Position numbers and translations under genes: made by a program
From: Arctopsyche grandis
Lineage: Eukaryota; Arthropoda; Insecta; Trichoptera; Hydropsychidae
DNA length: 64,000 bases
Direction: 5' to 3'
NCBI RefSeq assembly: GCF_051622035.1
Contig: NC_135355.1
Span: 2,976,001-3,040,000 of the forward strand
Notes under the pieces: generated by a model
What the model was told of the DNA's origin: nothing
What the model saw: only the letters and a program-made list of their open reading frames with translations
Database searches by the model: none
Part shown: piece by piece, positions 1 through 12,600 of the stretch
Layout of the letters: the number at the start of each line of letters is the position of its first letter
Numbering within the stretch: the stretch's first letter is position 1

Positions 1-155
1 TAATTGGGAAATTCTGATAGGAAACGATCGACCTGGAGCACCCATATCCAAGTCTGACCAGCAGCACTACAGGTATACTCAGAAAAGAACTTCTTAATCT
101 AGGTCAACCCATGGAATCGAACCCGGTGCCTCTCGGTGCTAGGCAGAAGCTGATT
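1..155 (-). mobile_element. SINE head fragment
   Basis: The reverse complement carries a box B (GGTTCGATTCC) and a GATCGTTTCCTATCAGA segment like the SINE body at 29048. The element starts outside the window. Confidence 0.5.
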
Positions 156-582
156 TATGTACAATATGTAAAAATTAAATTTACAAGTCTAAATCCATAG
201 ATGTCTCTATGGATTAATTAATTAATTAATTATTGTTAATTTCGTGTTCTGCAGTTTCTCGAAATACAGCGATTTGTGTAATAAATTTGCTGCAATGTTT
301 GTAATTGTCTAGAAAGGCGCATTGGGGTTTACCTGTTATTATACGAATTATAACGAATACGTCTGTCCCAGCGTACATCCCGTTTTCCCATTCCTCCTCC
401 CCTTTCCGCTCTCAACCTTTCTGTTTTTTAAATTTTTTATCAGTTCACGAATATGTACATAAGTGTTTAATGAATTAGTAAAAATTAATCAGCATTTGGA
501 TTATTTTGAAGTTTAAGTGTAAGCCACTGTCAAATTTTCAATATTGTAGTGCAAATTGTATACATTTTTTCTATTATTTTAG
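156..582. other. Intron of TIL-A
   Basis: An ATCCATAGATGTCTCTATGGAT motif at about 190 is shared with the SINE body. I see nothing else recognisable before the A1 acceptor. Confidence 0.4.
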
Positions 583-762
583 CACCACCACCTGTTTGTC
601 CCCCCAATGAAGTGTTCACCGTGTGCAAAAATCACGCCTGTCAAAAGACTTGTACGATAGAGCCAGGAGCAAATTGTGTCAGACGTTGCACTAAAGGTTG
701 CATTTGTGCAACTGGCTACATTAGGAATTACGATGGCGTTTGTGTTCTTCCGACCGCATGCA
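583..762 (+). CDS. TIL-A exon A1, one TIL domain
   Basis: The exon follows TTTTAG and ends at TGC A before GTACGT. It encodes a proline-rich lead-in (PPP) and a ten-cysteine TIL domain with CPPNEVF at the first cysteine. The C5-C6 loop, where Ascaris-type inhibitors carry the reactive bond, is C-VRR-C, one of the few basic loops in the locus. This suggests, but does not prove, trypsin-like targets. Confidence 0.9.
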
Positions 763-1026
763 GTACGTTAAGTTTCACCAACTCTCTATGTTCTTCGGAT
801 ATAAAATATATAATTTTGTAATTTTATGAAAACTTCTTTTGCAGTGTGTCCAAGTAACGAAAGATATGGCAGTTGCGGAAAGCTGGCGTGCGAAGGCACA
901 TGTGCAAATCCAGATCCTGGGGTCAACAGTAATTGTGACACAACCGGAATATGTGTTGGAAAATGTTTCTGTGTTCCTGGATTTGTTCGAGAAAATGGAG
1001 TTTGTCAAAATAAGAATAGATGTTAA
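583..1026 (+). CDS. TIL-A: last two exons of a TIL-domain gene (partial)
   Basis: This is the 3' end of a secreted multi-TIL-domain gene whose earlier exons lie left of the window. It has two phase-compatible TIL exons (583-762 and 845-1026) separated by an 82-bp intron, and ends in TAA at 1024-1026. Each exon encodes one complete ten-cysteine domain. By eye the two domains differ from the last two of TIL-B (36687-37122) at about 5 of 60 and 7 of 59 positions, so TIL-A and TIL-B are tandem paralogues sharing this C-terminal pair. No AATAAA is visible after the stop. The role as protease inhibitor or structural protein is inferred from the domain only. Confidence 0.85.
845..1026 (+). CDS. TIL-A exon A2, terminal TIL domain
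   Basis: The acceptor is TTTTGCAG and the stop TAA follows the tenth cysteine directly, so there is no C-terminal tail. All ten cysteines are present and the C5-C6 loop is C-DTTGI-C. It is a close copy of exon B41. Confidence 0.9.
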
Positions 1027-1091
1027 ATATTCTAAATATATGAAATATTGTACATAAAAATACATATGAATCCGTTTATGTATACGTATTA

Positions 1092-1278
<187 letters not shown>

Positions 1279-1729
1279 TCAGAATGTATTAGATGTTTTT
1301 AACATATGTATGTATATGATCAAAGTTCTTTTCTCAAAAGTGCTTTGATCAATTGGGGAAATACATATATAATATAAGGGTTGAAGTGGGTTGGTTTTGG
1401 CACAACTTAAGCAATTTAACAATTTAATGAAATATGTACTTTTTATATATTATCATATTATTTTTGTACTTAATTAAAAATTACCACAAAAATACAATTT
1501 GTTTTATTTTCCATTTTAATATAAATACATATATAAAATACCGGTCTCCGATCTCCTCTTGTTCCTGTTGTATCCTGCTCGCGCAAATTAAGTGAGTATG
1601 TACGTGAGTACATATGTACCGTTTACCATGCACCCTTTTTTTTTTGATCTTTCAACTTAAGATCTTTCGATTTCCGATCTTTGCGTTTTCAGACGTTTCA
1701 CATTCGGGCCCGTGAGGTAGACCCATAAA

Positions 1730-2130
1730 GTATATATATATAAAATATTTAATATAAATATATAATATATAAAATATTTAATATAAATATATAATATATA
1801 AAATATTTAATATAAATATATAATATATAAAATATTTAATATAAATATATAATAATATTTAATATAAATATAGAATAATATTTAATATAAATATATATTA
1901 ATATTTAATATAAATATATAATAATATTTAATAAAAATATATAATATATAAAATATTTAATATAAATATATAATATATAAAATATTTAATATAAATATAT
2001 AATATATAAAATATTTAATATAAATATATAATATATAAAATATTTAATATAAATATTGAATAATATTTAATATAAATATATATTAATATTTAATATAAAT
2101 ATATAATAATATTTAATATAAATATATATA
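1730..2130. repeat. AT-rich minisatellite
   Basis: Tandem repeats of a roughly 20-30 bp unit, ATAAAATATTTAATATAAAT with ATATAAT variants, run across the interval. A further copy lies near 2340-2362. There are no spacers of CRISPR type. Confidence 0.85.
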
Positions 2131-2980
2131 GGATCCGGATGTGAAGGATTCCAAGCGAAACGCACAGATTAAGTGTCAGACTATTTATTGTAACATGTCT
2201 TCGGGCTTGCTCTCCAACAAGTGACCATAACAACACGCATCCGGTCTCTCCCATGCATACCACACACACACTTTATCCCTAGCAGTTTGACCAACCACAC
2301 ATACGGCTCGGCTCGTTTAAAAATCATTCCTACATATATAATAATATTTAATATAAATATATAAAACAAGAAGTAAATTATAAAACGTTGCCGTTTCATA
2401 TAGGCAGAAATGCATAGTCAATTTATACAAAATTAGTAAAATTAAATAACATCTTAGAGTTGGAAACTGGTTGAAAGATTTGCAGATAAATTACCAGACA
2501 AGTCTGTAACAATTTTTTTTTGCTAAAGCGTTTTACTGAAAACCAGCAACATAGGCCTCCCTGTTTATAGTACAACACAATCAGTCGGGTGATCCTATTT
2601 GTAACGCCTGCTCTCTTTAATGGATTTGAAGCGATATAAAATATCAGAATGTATAACTAGATTTGGACGTTAGCTTTGATGCTCGTCAAATAACAATAGA
2701 CTTCTCCATTAGCGTACAAACCAAGAGAGCAAAAAAACATGGTTGACTATACTATGTAACTGACAATTCTGAATCAAGAGAACATATTCTCTTTTTTGAG
2801 AAAATTCTTTGGTTCTCTTTTTTTTTTTTGTCAAATATGCTCAGAATGTTATATTTCTTTTGATTTAGCCGAATCAAATATTTTTTAATAATTAAAATAG
2901 GTACATATATTTACAATTTTTTTAAAGTTAAAAACCATAAATTACTAGATTTATAAATTATAAAAAAAAGCTTTTTAAAA
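2131..2980. other. Intergenic DNA without recognised genes
   Basis: The 2135-2330 part has higher GC and looks like a degraded element split by the minisatellite. I could not assign it. Confidence 0.35.
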
Positions 2981-3288
2981 ACAAACCTCTTCTACAATTT
3001 GTATATAAAATTATTATTTTGAATAAAGATACCAATAATTTTATTTTACTACCGCTATCTATGTTTAGAACTAAAAACTGGATAAACGCCAGTCACTTTT
3101 CAGAGATTCAAATTTCAAACCCGTCTTACACGATATTTTTGCACCATCGTAATGGCGAAGGATCCATTTATGTACTTACATTGATGACCAAAATGAGCAA
3201 TATGGTAAAGTATGAAAACGATCGGATAAGAGACAAATTTTTTCGTGAATTGTAATCGTAGGTGAAACATAAAGGAGGTATGTAAAAA
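2981..3288 (+). mobile_element. CATACCTC-type MITE
   Basis: It starts ACAAACCTCTTCTACAATTT and ends AAAGGAGGTATGTAAA, an imperfect inverted repeat of CATACCTC. It aligns with the copy at 51451-51748, including ATTGATGACCAAAATGAGCA. Confidence 0.65.
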
Positions 3289-4650
3289 AGCTTTATTTAG
3301 CAATAAGATATAAAAAAACCTAAATAAAAAAAGTAACACAAAATAAATAAAAAAAATTAATGCACCAAATGGGAATATTAAATGTTCTGTTCTTCTCATA
3401 TTAGCATCTCCTCCAAACATATTTCAAGTAATTTTATTTACATAATTAAATTTTCTTTCCCTCAAAAAAATTTAATCCAAACAAAAATATTTCTAGTATG
3501 TAATTTATTATTTCTTAATATTATATAATATGTCCGAATAAAAAAGCTTGGTACGTAAAGGATATGATTTAATGTTAATATGTATTTATTTTTTAAACAG
3601 TTAAAAATGTATAGGCTTTATTATGATTTTTTAATAAAAATAAATATTTTTGAAAAAAAAATCTTTTTTTTACTTCCCAGTTGGCAACCCTATTATAAAA
3701 ACAATTTCAAATGTTTTTATTAATTTCAATAACTGCATTCACAGCGCATAATTTGAGAACTGATTTTGTTTAAATATATGTAAATAGTGTGTTTTAGCGA
3801 TATTTTCTTTATATCACATAAGACGTGATTATAATTTTGCATTTTATAAAATGCATATTATGTGAGATATAATATTACTATTCTGGGGATTTTAATGATT
3901 TATTATGATTATTTAGTTGGTATATGTACATGTTTGAAATTTATAGAAAGGGTAATTTTTTTTATACACACTCTAAGTTGAAATTTATTTGATATTATAC
4001 ACACATATGTAGTTACAGTGAAAAAAATAACAATTTAATTATGATTTTTGCAGTGGATCCAAATAATAAATACCGTATAGTACCACCCACTTTGTATATC
4101 TTGACGATCTTCTGTAATTTATGTTTTAATATGATGGTCATTTTCACATATTTGGATATTTTTTATGGAAGCACAAAAAAATAAACCTGTCTATTTGTGT
4201 TAGATCATTTTGAAAATCCAACGAAAATAACTGTGCAATTTCTTTTTTTGGGTACATCAGAGACTCTTTGGAAAAATAATACATTTACGAGCCGCATCTT
4301 TACAGCGTCAAGATAAAAACTCCACAAGAATTGCATAAATGTCATTTTAAAAATAATGTATTTTTTTCGTAATTCATTCCGATAAACCATCTCGTAATTG
4401 TAGGAAATTGAAATTCTAATTCTAATTCGAAAACTCCAAATTGATTGATTGGAGAGTCGCCTTTACAGATTGCTCCAAATCGACGAGTACACTTATACAG
4501 ATACAATACCATCAATTAAAATACATAAGCATTGATACAATGCGAATTCATACACACATCCACAGTGACACCTTTGGAGAATCTTTTGCAGCATTTTTTA
4601 ATCAAATTGGCGAACCTTAAGACTTTGAATAACTTGAGATTAGCAAGAGA
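3289..4650. other. Intergenic DNA without recognised features
   Basis: The stretch is AT-rich with no coding signature and no repeat I could match within the window. Confidence 0.4.
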
Positions 4651-4830
4651 GATAGGAAATGAGATGCCACATTGTACAGGAACCGTTTAAATGAAAATCA
4701 GAAAAATTGGCAAACTCTGTTAAGTACGATCAACCTGGAGTTACTCTACTGACTCTAGTTGGACTCGAACCCGTGACCACTCTGCTCGAAAGCAAAATAT
4801 GCTATTCACGCCGCTAGGTATCCCCAGAAA
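4651..4830 (-). mobile_element. SINE fragment
   Basis: The reverse complement contains GGGTTCGAGTCC (box B) followed by GAGTTTGCCAATTT, the order seen in the fuller SINEs. Confidence 0.5.
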
Positions 4831-4888
4831 TCGGCGGATAATTTTCTTATACCCACAAAAATGGTTCACTATTGTCAATTACCAATTA

Positions 4889-5446
4889 GCCAGCAGTTTG
4901 GCTTAATGATAGCGTATATATTTAGCACCATGCAATCACTGGTTCGATCCGCCAAAGCTGCTGGTTAGATTTGGGGGTTTTGTGACTCCAAATCGATCGT
5001 TTCTCGATCAGAGTTTGCCAATTTTATCTGACCATTGTTGAAACGGTTCCAGAAAATTGGTAATAAATCCTTTCCTGTTATCACAAAAAATCTTATGTAT
5101 TATTTGTAAAAAATATGCACAAGAATCTAAAAATCTATAGATGTCTCTATAATATTCTGTATTTATTATGTGTATAAATTGCAATAATTGTGCACTAGTT
5201 CTATATGTATAATCCATAGATGCCTCTATGATTATTTCTGTACTTAATTAATTGTTAACACTAATGCATTGGTCTTTGCGGCCGTATATGTCATGTATAG
5301 TTTAGAAATATGTTATAATTATGTATTAATAATATATAATTTGGTGTATTTCTTTATCTGTATAGTATTCTCGTCGAATTGGAGCGATCTATATTAACGA
5401 TAGTACATAGATTGATTGAATAAAAAATAAAATAAATAAATAAATT
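4889..5446 (+). mobile_element. tRNA-derived SINE, near full length
   Basis: GCCAGCAGTTTGGCTTAATG supplies box A and GGTTCGATCCG (4941-4951) box B. The body and AATAAATAAATAAA tail match the copy at 28945. It interrupts a duplicated GGTTCACTATTGTCAATTAC segment. Confidence 0.75.
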
Positions 5447-6435
5447 ACTATTGCCCTACAAAGCAAAAAAAAAACAAAAGGTTGATGATCTCTGGTTAAA
5501 GCAAAACTTAGGCAGCCAGGATGCTTAAGCCGACAAAAAATGGTTCACTATTGTCAATTACTATTATCCTACAAAGCAAGAGATCAAAAAAAGAGATTGA
5601 CAATATCGATTTTAGAACGCCATGTATTAAATCATTTTTTTTATGTTTCCATAATGTATGTATGTTCTCTTTATTATGATAAATTATACGAGCAAAACCA
5701 TTTAAGAAATTTGGCGTATCCAATCAGTAAAAATAGCATTAAAGTTAATTTTATAGAAGTACATGGTAAATGAATACGGGTTTTTATGTAAGTCCCCGCC
5801 CATTGAAATTATCGAGCAAAATTTTAACAACCATGATAACTAGCTTTAAAAGAAGATGGCTTTTAACATTTATTTTTTAAAAATATATACGTTGTCTATT
5901 TTGCAATAATTTGATAAATTATTATTCATAACAGGCAGTTTATCACAATTCACTACGTACATAATTTATGTATTTATTGGAAACTCATTGTTACAGAAAT
6001 TAGATGACACCAGTTTTTTTTTTTGTCAAACTTCGTCCGCTTGAGTAACGCCAGGTTATTTATTATTTATTTCGAATTCGACAATTATTACTAAACTAAA
6101 CTTTGACCTCATCAACATTTAAAATTCATTCTTCTTGTCTTCGTATATACATATGTATATATTTGCGACTGATAATAGATTAAAATTCTGAAAAAAATAA
6201 TGAAAACATATATATGTACATATAATCTCTTTCGGAGATTTTATGAGGTTTTCGATCCCTTTTTTATATACATACATAGATTCACCTGTAGGCCCATTTA
6301 GAATTTTCGATTGATTCCATCATGAGCTAACAGACATAAAATTTACGGATGTAAAGCCGGTTTTTTTTACTGATTCACAAAAAGCGGTGGAAGTGCCTTT
6401 TTCGATGCGTAAAAAAAAATTATAGTTGTGATACA
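5447..6435. other. Upstream region of TIL-B
   Basis: It holds the second copy of the GGTTCACTATTGTCAATTAC segment (5541). Otherwise it is AT-rich with nothing else recognised. Confidence 0.4.
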
Positions 6436-6443
6436 TATATAAG
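6436..6443 (+). promoter_or_regulatory. TATA-like box of TIL-B
   Basis: TATATAAG lies 90 bases upstream of the proposed ATG at 6526. It would place transcription start near 6465-6470 and give a 5' leader of about 60 bases. The area is AT-rich, so chance is possible. Confidence 0.4.
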
Positions 6444-6525
6444 AACGTGCTCAACATTTTTGGGGCTGTCCGTAACTGACCATCGATTTCGTTACATGTG
6501 CTTTTCTTTTATCTATGTTTAAAGA

Positions 6526-6613
6526 ATGTCTTGCTATTTAAAGTACTCTGTACTTTTAATGACATTTTGGTACGCGAACGGTGTCCTTCGTAACCCATTG
6601 CGATGCAATTCAA
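6526..6613 (+). CDS. TIL-B exon B1, signal-peptide exon carrying a cysteine
   Basis: ATG at 6526 (AAAGAATG) opens 29 codons with a hydrophobic core (YSVLLMTFWYA) and a plausible cleavage site after YANG. The exon ends at A before GTAATT, phase 1, matching the phase 2 start of B2 across a 74-bp intron. The signal exon of TIL-C has the same length class and a similar donor (A before GTAATA). The segment after cleavage contains RCNS, whose cysteine can act as C1 of the first TIL domain, because B2 lacks it. Confidence 0.65.
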
Positions 6614-9600
6614 GTAATTTCTCTTTTTTTATATCTATCTAATACTCGTCGATATTGTAATTCATATTTATTCGAGTATTTTTTCAGGATTGAGAGAAGT
6701 TTATTCGCAATGTGGTGACGATGATTGTCAGAAATCTTGCAATACTGGTTTAATTCGATCTGATTGTGATACGAACTGCAATCCTGGATGCGTTTGCATG
6801 GCTGGTTATATGAGGAATCGTAGAGGACACTGTGTTTTACCCGATGATTGTGGTAATTAGAAATGCTCGATTAAATTTGACCTATTTTGTGTGACATCCC
6901 TATAATCTAACTATTCAAAAAAAATACACAAATTGCTCATAGTTCATTTTGCTTAATTACAAAGATGAACATGTAAGTTGATGAAATCATATTAACATAA
7001 TCATTTTAAATTGTATCATCGTTTAAAAAAAGCTGCGGCTTAGATCGAGTTTATTTTAATGACTTTTTATTCATCATAATGTTCATCCCTTGTATTAAAA
7101 ATTCCAAGATAAAGGTGCAAAGCTTATATTTAATGATATTTAATATGCTTCTTTTTCATCAGATTGTCTTGGATTTCACGAAGAGTACAGTTTTTGTAGT
7201 AATCATCCATGTCGGAGCACGTGCCAGAATCCTGATTTGGAAGAAAAGTGTAGTTTCGCCCCAGGTTGTTATTCGGGGTGTGTTTGTCGAGTTGGCTATT
7301 TGAGGGATGAGAATGGAAAATGCGTTTCCCAAAGAAGATGCCGTAAGATTAACATTATTATGATATATACTATAAATTTAGAGAAAGCATTAAAGTGCTT
7401 GGCTGTTTGAATTAAAATAAAACATAAGATACCAATCGACGGTAAACTAATATATTGCTATCAATTAGTAAGAAGCCTTGAAGACACAAAAAGTACCCAA
7501 AACTAACATAGGGTTCTTGTTTTTTGACTTAAACATCAAAAGTGATCAACGACTTTATAATGACCAACGACTGCAGTGTTTCTCTTTCCTAGATTTTATC
7601 ATAAATATAATCCAAATTTTCAGTCTAATTTTATTTTCAGCCAAGACTTGTTCTAGCCCTAACGAAATATTTTCACAATGCGGAAATAGGGAATGTCAGT
7701 TGAGTTGCAACAACTATAGGACAAACATAGAGTGCAGGGAGAGTTGCGTACCAGGGTGCATTTGTAGAAACGGATACGTGAGGAATGAAGTGGGGAATTG
7801 CATCCCAGTTGACAAATGTGGATGGAGTAAGTATTATACTAAGCCATATTTTCAGAGTCCACAACCGTGACAGCTAATGCGATCGATAACATTAAATAGC
7901 ATTCTGAAAAATCCGCGCACGACAGTGCCGCACCAACAAAACTGCGCATTACGGTGTCGTGACATAGCCGCGCAGTATAAAAATAAATTCAAATGCACTA
8001 AATTTCATATCCAAAAAATAAAAACATGCCTATAATTAAATTTTGATTCATTTGAACGCAACATCAACAGAAAAATGTTTTTGCAAGAGTCTAATTGGGC
8101 TTCACACTTTTACAAAATATAAAATAGCTACATATGTATATAAGCTAAATAGTGTTTCGAAGAAAAAATCTGAATTTAATACCATTTAAACAAATTGATT
8201 GCTATAACACTGAAAATGTTAATACAATGTTTACGATATTTTGAAGATTTATTTTGCGCGGCAATGTCGGCGTAGCAATATCAGCGTGGCATTGTTATGC
8301 GCGCCTCTATCGGTCACCTATAAAATGCACAGCTTATTTTCAAAATCATTGAACGTAGAAAATAGTTCATGTTTTTCCGCTGCGTTTCTGCGTTGATAGG
8401 GAGATGACAGTGATGGATGCTGGTAAGACTAAGGATGAAATCACACAGCGTGGGATGTGGGACGTGCGGTTTTTTTAGATAGTTTTAAACATATTAAACA
8501 TATAAACTCCTAGCAAATTCAGGGACTTGAGATATCGTGATTTGTTTGTTCCTCCTGTGGCTCGCACAAATATGTTGACAACGGCTCCTATATCTAGGGC
8601 TATATATCTGCTCAACCGGATGTCTGGTGAAATTGACCTCTTCAATATAAAATATACTAATCTGGTTGAGTGGTTGTTGAGGAATGCCAGTGGTTGATTT
8701 TGCCTATTATAAATATGAATGATTGTTATTACTTTATCTATGTTTTTTTTTTATGATTTTATGATTTTAATGATGTTGTGTCAATATTGTTATTTTTATA
8801 AGTTATTATTACTGTTATGATGTTATTATTACTGAATGACCGGCCACAGTGACGCGTTGGAGATCTCTGTAATGTCACTTTGGCTAATATGTTAAATAAA
8901 TAAATAAATAAATATAGAAAAAATATGGCGTTCACGGTATCATACCTGGTACCGTACTTTCAAAACGAAACATTTGAGCTGTTTCATTGAAATTCTATAG
9001 TAGTGTTTATCCTTGCATGACAGGGATCGATAACGGTGTATCCCATATTTGAAGAACTTCCCATATTTGAAAGGTCATGTTGGTATATATCACTGTCAAG
9101 CAAGGATAAACACTACTATAAAATTTCAACGAAACAGCTCAAATGTTTCGATTTGAATAGTCGGTACCAGGTATGATACCATGAACGCCATATTTTTTCT
9201 ATATATTTAAAACTATCTAAAAAAACCCACGTGCCACATCCCACGCTGTGTGATTTCGCCCTTAGTCTTTAATTTGCATGTGGTAACTTGACAGCAGAGC
9301 TCGCAATAGGAATTATATATGTACATGTGTTCTATCGTAGTACATATCTGTCACTGGTTGTGGTTGTAACATTTGGAAACGTACCTTTACATAAATGTGG
9401 CACTAATTATTGTAGCAGACAGAGAATGCCACGATGTGAACGAGATTTATACAAATTGCGTATCTCCGTGCGGGGAAAAATGCGCAAACACGGGAAGAAG
9501 CCTTGTTTGCGATTTTCTAAATTGCAAATCGGGCTGCGACTGTCGACCGGGATATTTGCGAAATAGTCAAGGAACGTGCGTTCTGAAAACAGAATGTGGA

Positions 9601-12600
9601 TGGAGTAAGTAAATAGCAAACATATAAAGTGATCATTATATTTTCAATCAAGTTTTAATTTGGTAAAATGATTTGCTTGTGACAGATGGAAATGAGTGTT
9701 TCGGTCCAAATGAGGTTTATTCAAAGTGTGTGTCACCTTGCGGTGAAGTTTGCGCAAATATGGGAAAAAATCTCGCCTGTGATTTAATCAATTGCAAATC
9801 AGGATGCGATTGTCTACCTGGATTCTTGCGAAACGACCAAGGAAAGTGCGTGCCGAAAACAGAATGTGGATGGAGTAAGTTATAGCTTTGATATTATATT
9901 CATACAGTACTAGTGTTGTTTGCGTTGATTTCAACGAATGGCTTCGGTGAGGAATTGATACACGAATTAAAATAAAGTTATATGTGAAGGAAGTGTGCTT
10001 GCGTTAGATAATTGATTATAAAATATCAAATGGGTTTATAATAGGACTCAATGAAGTTAGACGGAAACAATGTCGGTCCTATGTTCGATATGCACGCGGT
10101 CGAATTTTTTTCAAATACCTTTTAAATATATTTAATTTAATATTTATATTTAATAGTTTAATATGAAATAAGTTTTTTTCTTTTTATATTTTATTCGTAT
10201 ATTATATTGTACGTTTTTTTTGGCAGTGACGTACATATAAATATATGTACATGATTATCACAGACAGACAGAATAGCGATTTATTTTTTTTATTTTAAAA
10301 GGCTCACCAACAATGTACATACATAACACAATATATTCTTTACACATTTATGATTCTGGTATATACATCAATTATACATAGGTGTGCACAACATTACTTA
10401 AGTATATTACAAATTTATTTTTAAAATGTTAAACAATTAATCTAGAATACAGTAGAACAACTAAGACGATTACAATAATAATAATAATAATTTGTCGATT
10501 ACAATAATAATAATAATAATTTTTTCCTATATATCTTTCTTCCTATTTTTATATTTTATTTATTTTATTTTATTTTATTAATTGAAAAATCAACAGACAG
10601 GATGTATATATATATGATATGTCCAAATATAAAAGCTTGTGGGGTAAAGAAAATGATTTAATGGTAAACGGCTTACATAGTCGAGCTAAATAAAAGATTT
10701 TAATGAAAATGGCTTATAAAAACTAGGATAATATAAAGTTCGTAAAATTGTGCAGCTTAGATTAGACGCTCTCTATCCAAAATCAAGCTAGAAAGTTGAA
10801 AAAAAAAGATAGAAAAACGTCAAAAGAGGCGGTATACGTGCGGCTATTGGCCATAACATGTACATATGTATATCGATATTATAATATTAACGTTTTTCCA
10901 TTCATTTTGGATCTTTGAACATGCATATCTATGACGATTAAACATCTCAATGCGATCAGAATAGTTTTGGAAGGGGTGTCTTACGAACAAACGACATGAA
11001 AGTAATATGAAACCATTAAAAACCTTCGTGCTGAAAAAATGACAGTGACGTCATAGACAGTTGCTTTTTAACGAGTGCACGAATGCGTACACCATAAAAC
11101 TATGTAGTATTCAATAATGAAATAATCTAATATATAATTTCGAAAGAGACTTTGTATGTAAGAATGTATATATATATGTATGTATGTAAGTATCTTTGGT
11201 TGGGAACTTCGTAAACAAAACAAAGTTTCTATGTCGACAATTCAATTGGTTGAATATAATATTTTTTTCGATTCAAATAAATTTAATAAAAAAATAAATG
11301 AATATTTACCATGTTTATGCTCTTTATATTACAAACACTGAGCGAAGCCGGGTAAAAGAACTAGTATTGAATAATTTGGTTAAGTGGTTTGTTATATTTT
11401 TGACAGGTGGAATACAGTGCTTCGGCCCGAATGAGATTTATTCAAAATGTGTGTCACCTTGCGGTGAAGTTTGTGCTAATATTGGACAGAGTCTCGTTTG
11501 CGATATAATTAACTGCAAATCTGGTTGCGATTGTCTTCCTGGATTTTTGCGAAATAGTCAAGGAACTTGCGTTTTGAAAACGGAATGTGGATGGAGTAAG
11601 TTTCGGCTTTGAAATTAGTACTAAAATAAAATTTTATTATGTAAACTACGTATTTGTTTGTATTTGTAAAGGTGGAACTCAGTGTTCCGGCACGAACGAG
11701 ATCTATTCAAAGTGTGTGTCACCTTGTGGTGAAGTTTGTGCAAATATTGGACAAAATCTCGTTTGCAATTTCATTGATTGCAGATCGGGATGTGATTGTT
11801 TACCAGGATTTTTGCGAAACAATCAGGGAACGTGTGTGCCAAAAATTCAATGTGGTATGTATTATAATCATATTTGGCAAAGATGAACTTGGTAGATATT
11901 TGTCAGTTGGCAACTTTTTCGTTACAATATTTGTCATAGTAAAAAACGTTACGAAAGACCATACGAGAGGCATACAAGAAACAAATCTTTCGAATTTGTT
12001 TATAATAATCTTTTATCGATCGAAAAGATTTTGTAAAATGTGATTTTGTGAACATATTAAGAAAAAAAACTAAGCTTCTTATTTCAAATACAAAAATAGC
12101 GTTTGCAGTGAGGGAAGGGGTTGCTGAGGGGTGGCTTAAGTGGAAATAAAAGAAGGAAAGGGTAGAGGATGGGTAAGAAGAAATCGATAAAATTATTTAA
12201 AAGTAAAGCGGAAATCTTTTACTTTTTATTAGAATGGTAAAGCTAATAAAAAGTATTGTGATTATAAGTCCAGTCTATTAATTAATAATATTTTGATTCC
12301 CTGAAAGACAAAAAAAATAGGGCTACCTCAGCATTGTACTCTGAATAAAAGCTTTTATTTGTGGCCAGATAAGTAGCCGGTCCCTGAGAGACCGCTACGA
12401 CAGAAAAATTGCCAGAAATACGACAGCCAAAATATTCAACATGGACTTGTCCGTTAAATATTTCCAAATTTTAGATACTCCATTCGATGGTGTGAAATGT
12501 CCAATAAACCAAGTATTTTCCCATTGTGGTGACGATGGATGCAGACCCACGTGCTCCAGACAAGTAGTGACCAATTGCATTGCGAAATGCGCAAAACCAG

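Noticed and set aside
1730-2130. CRISPR-like tandem array
   Set aside because: Units are contiguous AT-rich minisatellite repeats without unique spacers, and the genome is eukaryotic.
3019-3255. Short + strand open frame
   Set aside because: It lies inside a CATACCTC MITE and the matching frame in the copy at 51451 is different. It has no protein signature.
6889-7162. An extra degenerate TIL exon between B2 and B3
   Set aside because: No spaced cysteine codons or splice sites were found. The intron is plain AT-rich sequence.
12441-12474. Alternative start codon just upstream of exon B9
   Set aside because: The frame runs through the polypyrimidine tract and acceptor, with no hydrophobic leader. 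B9 is better explained as an internal exon.
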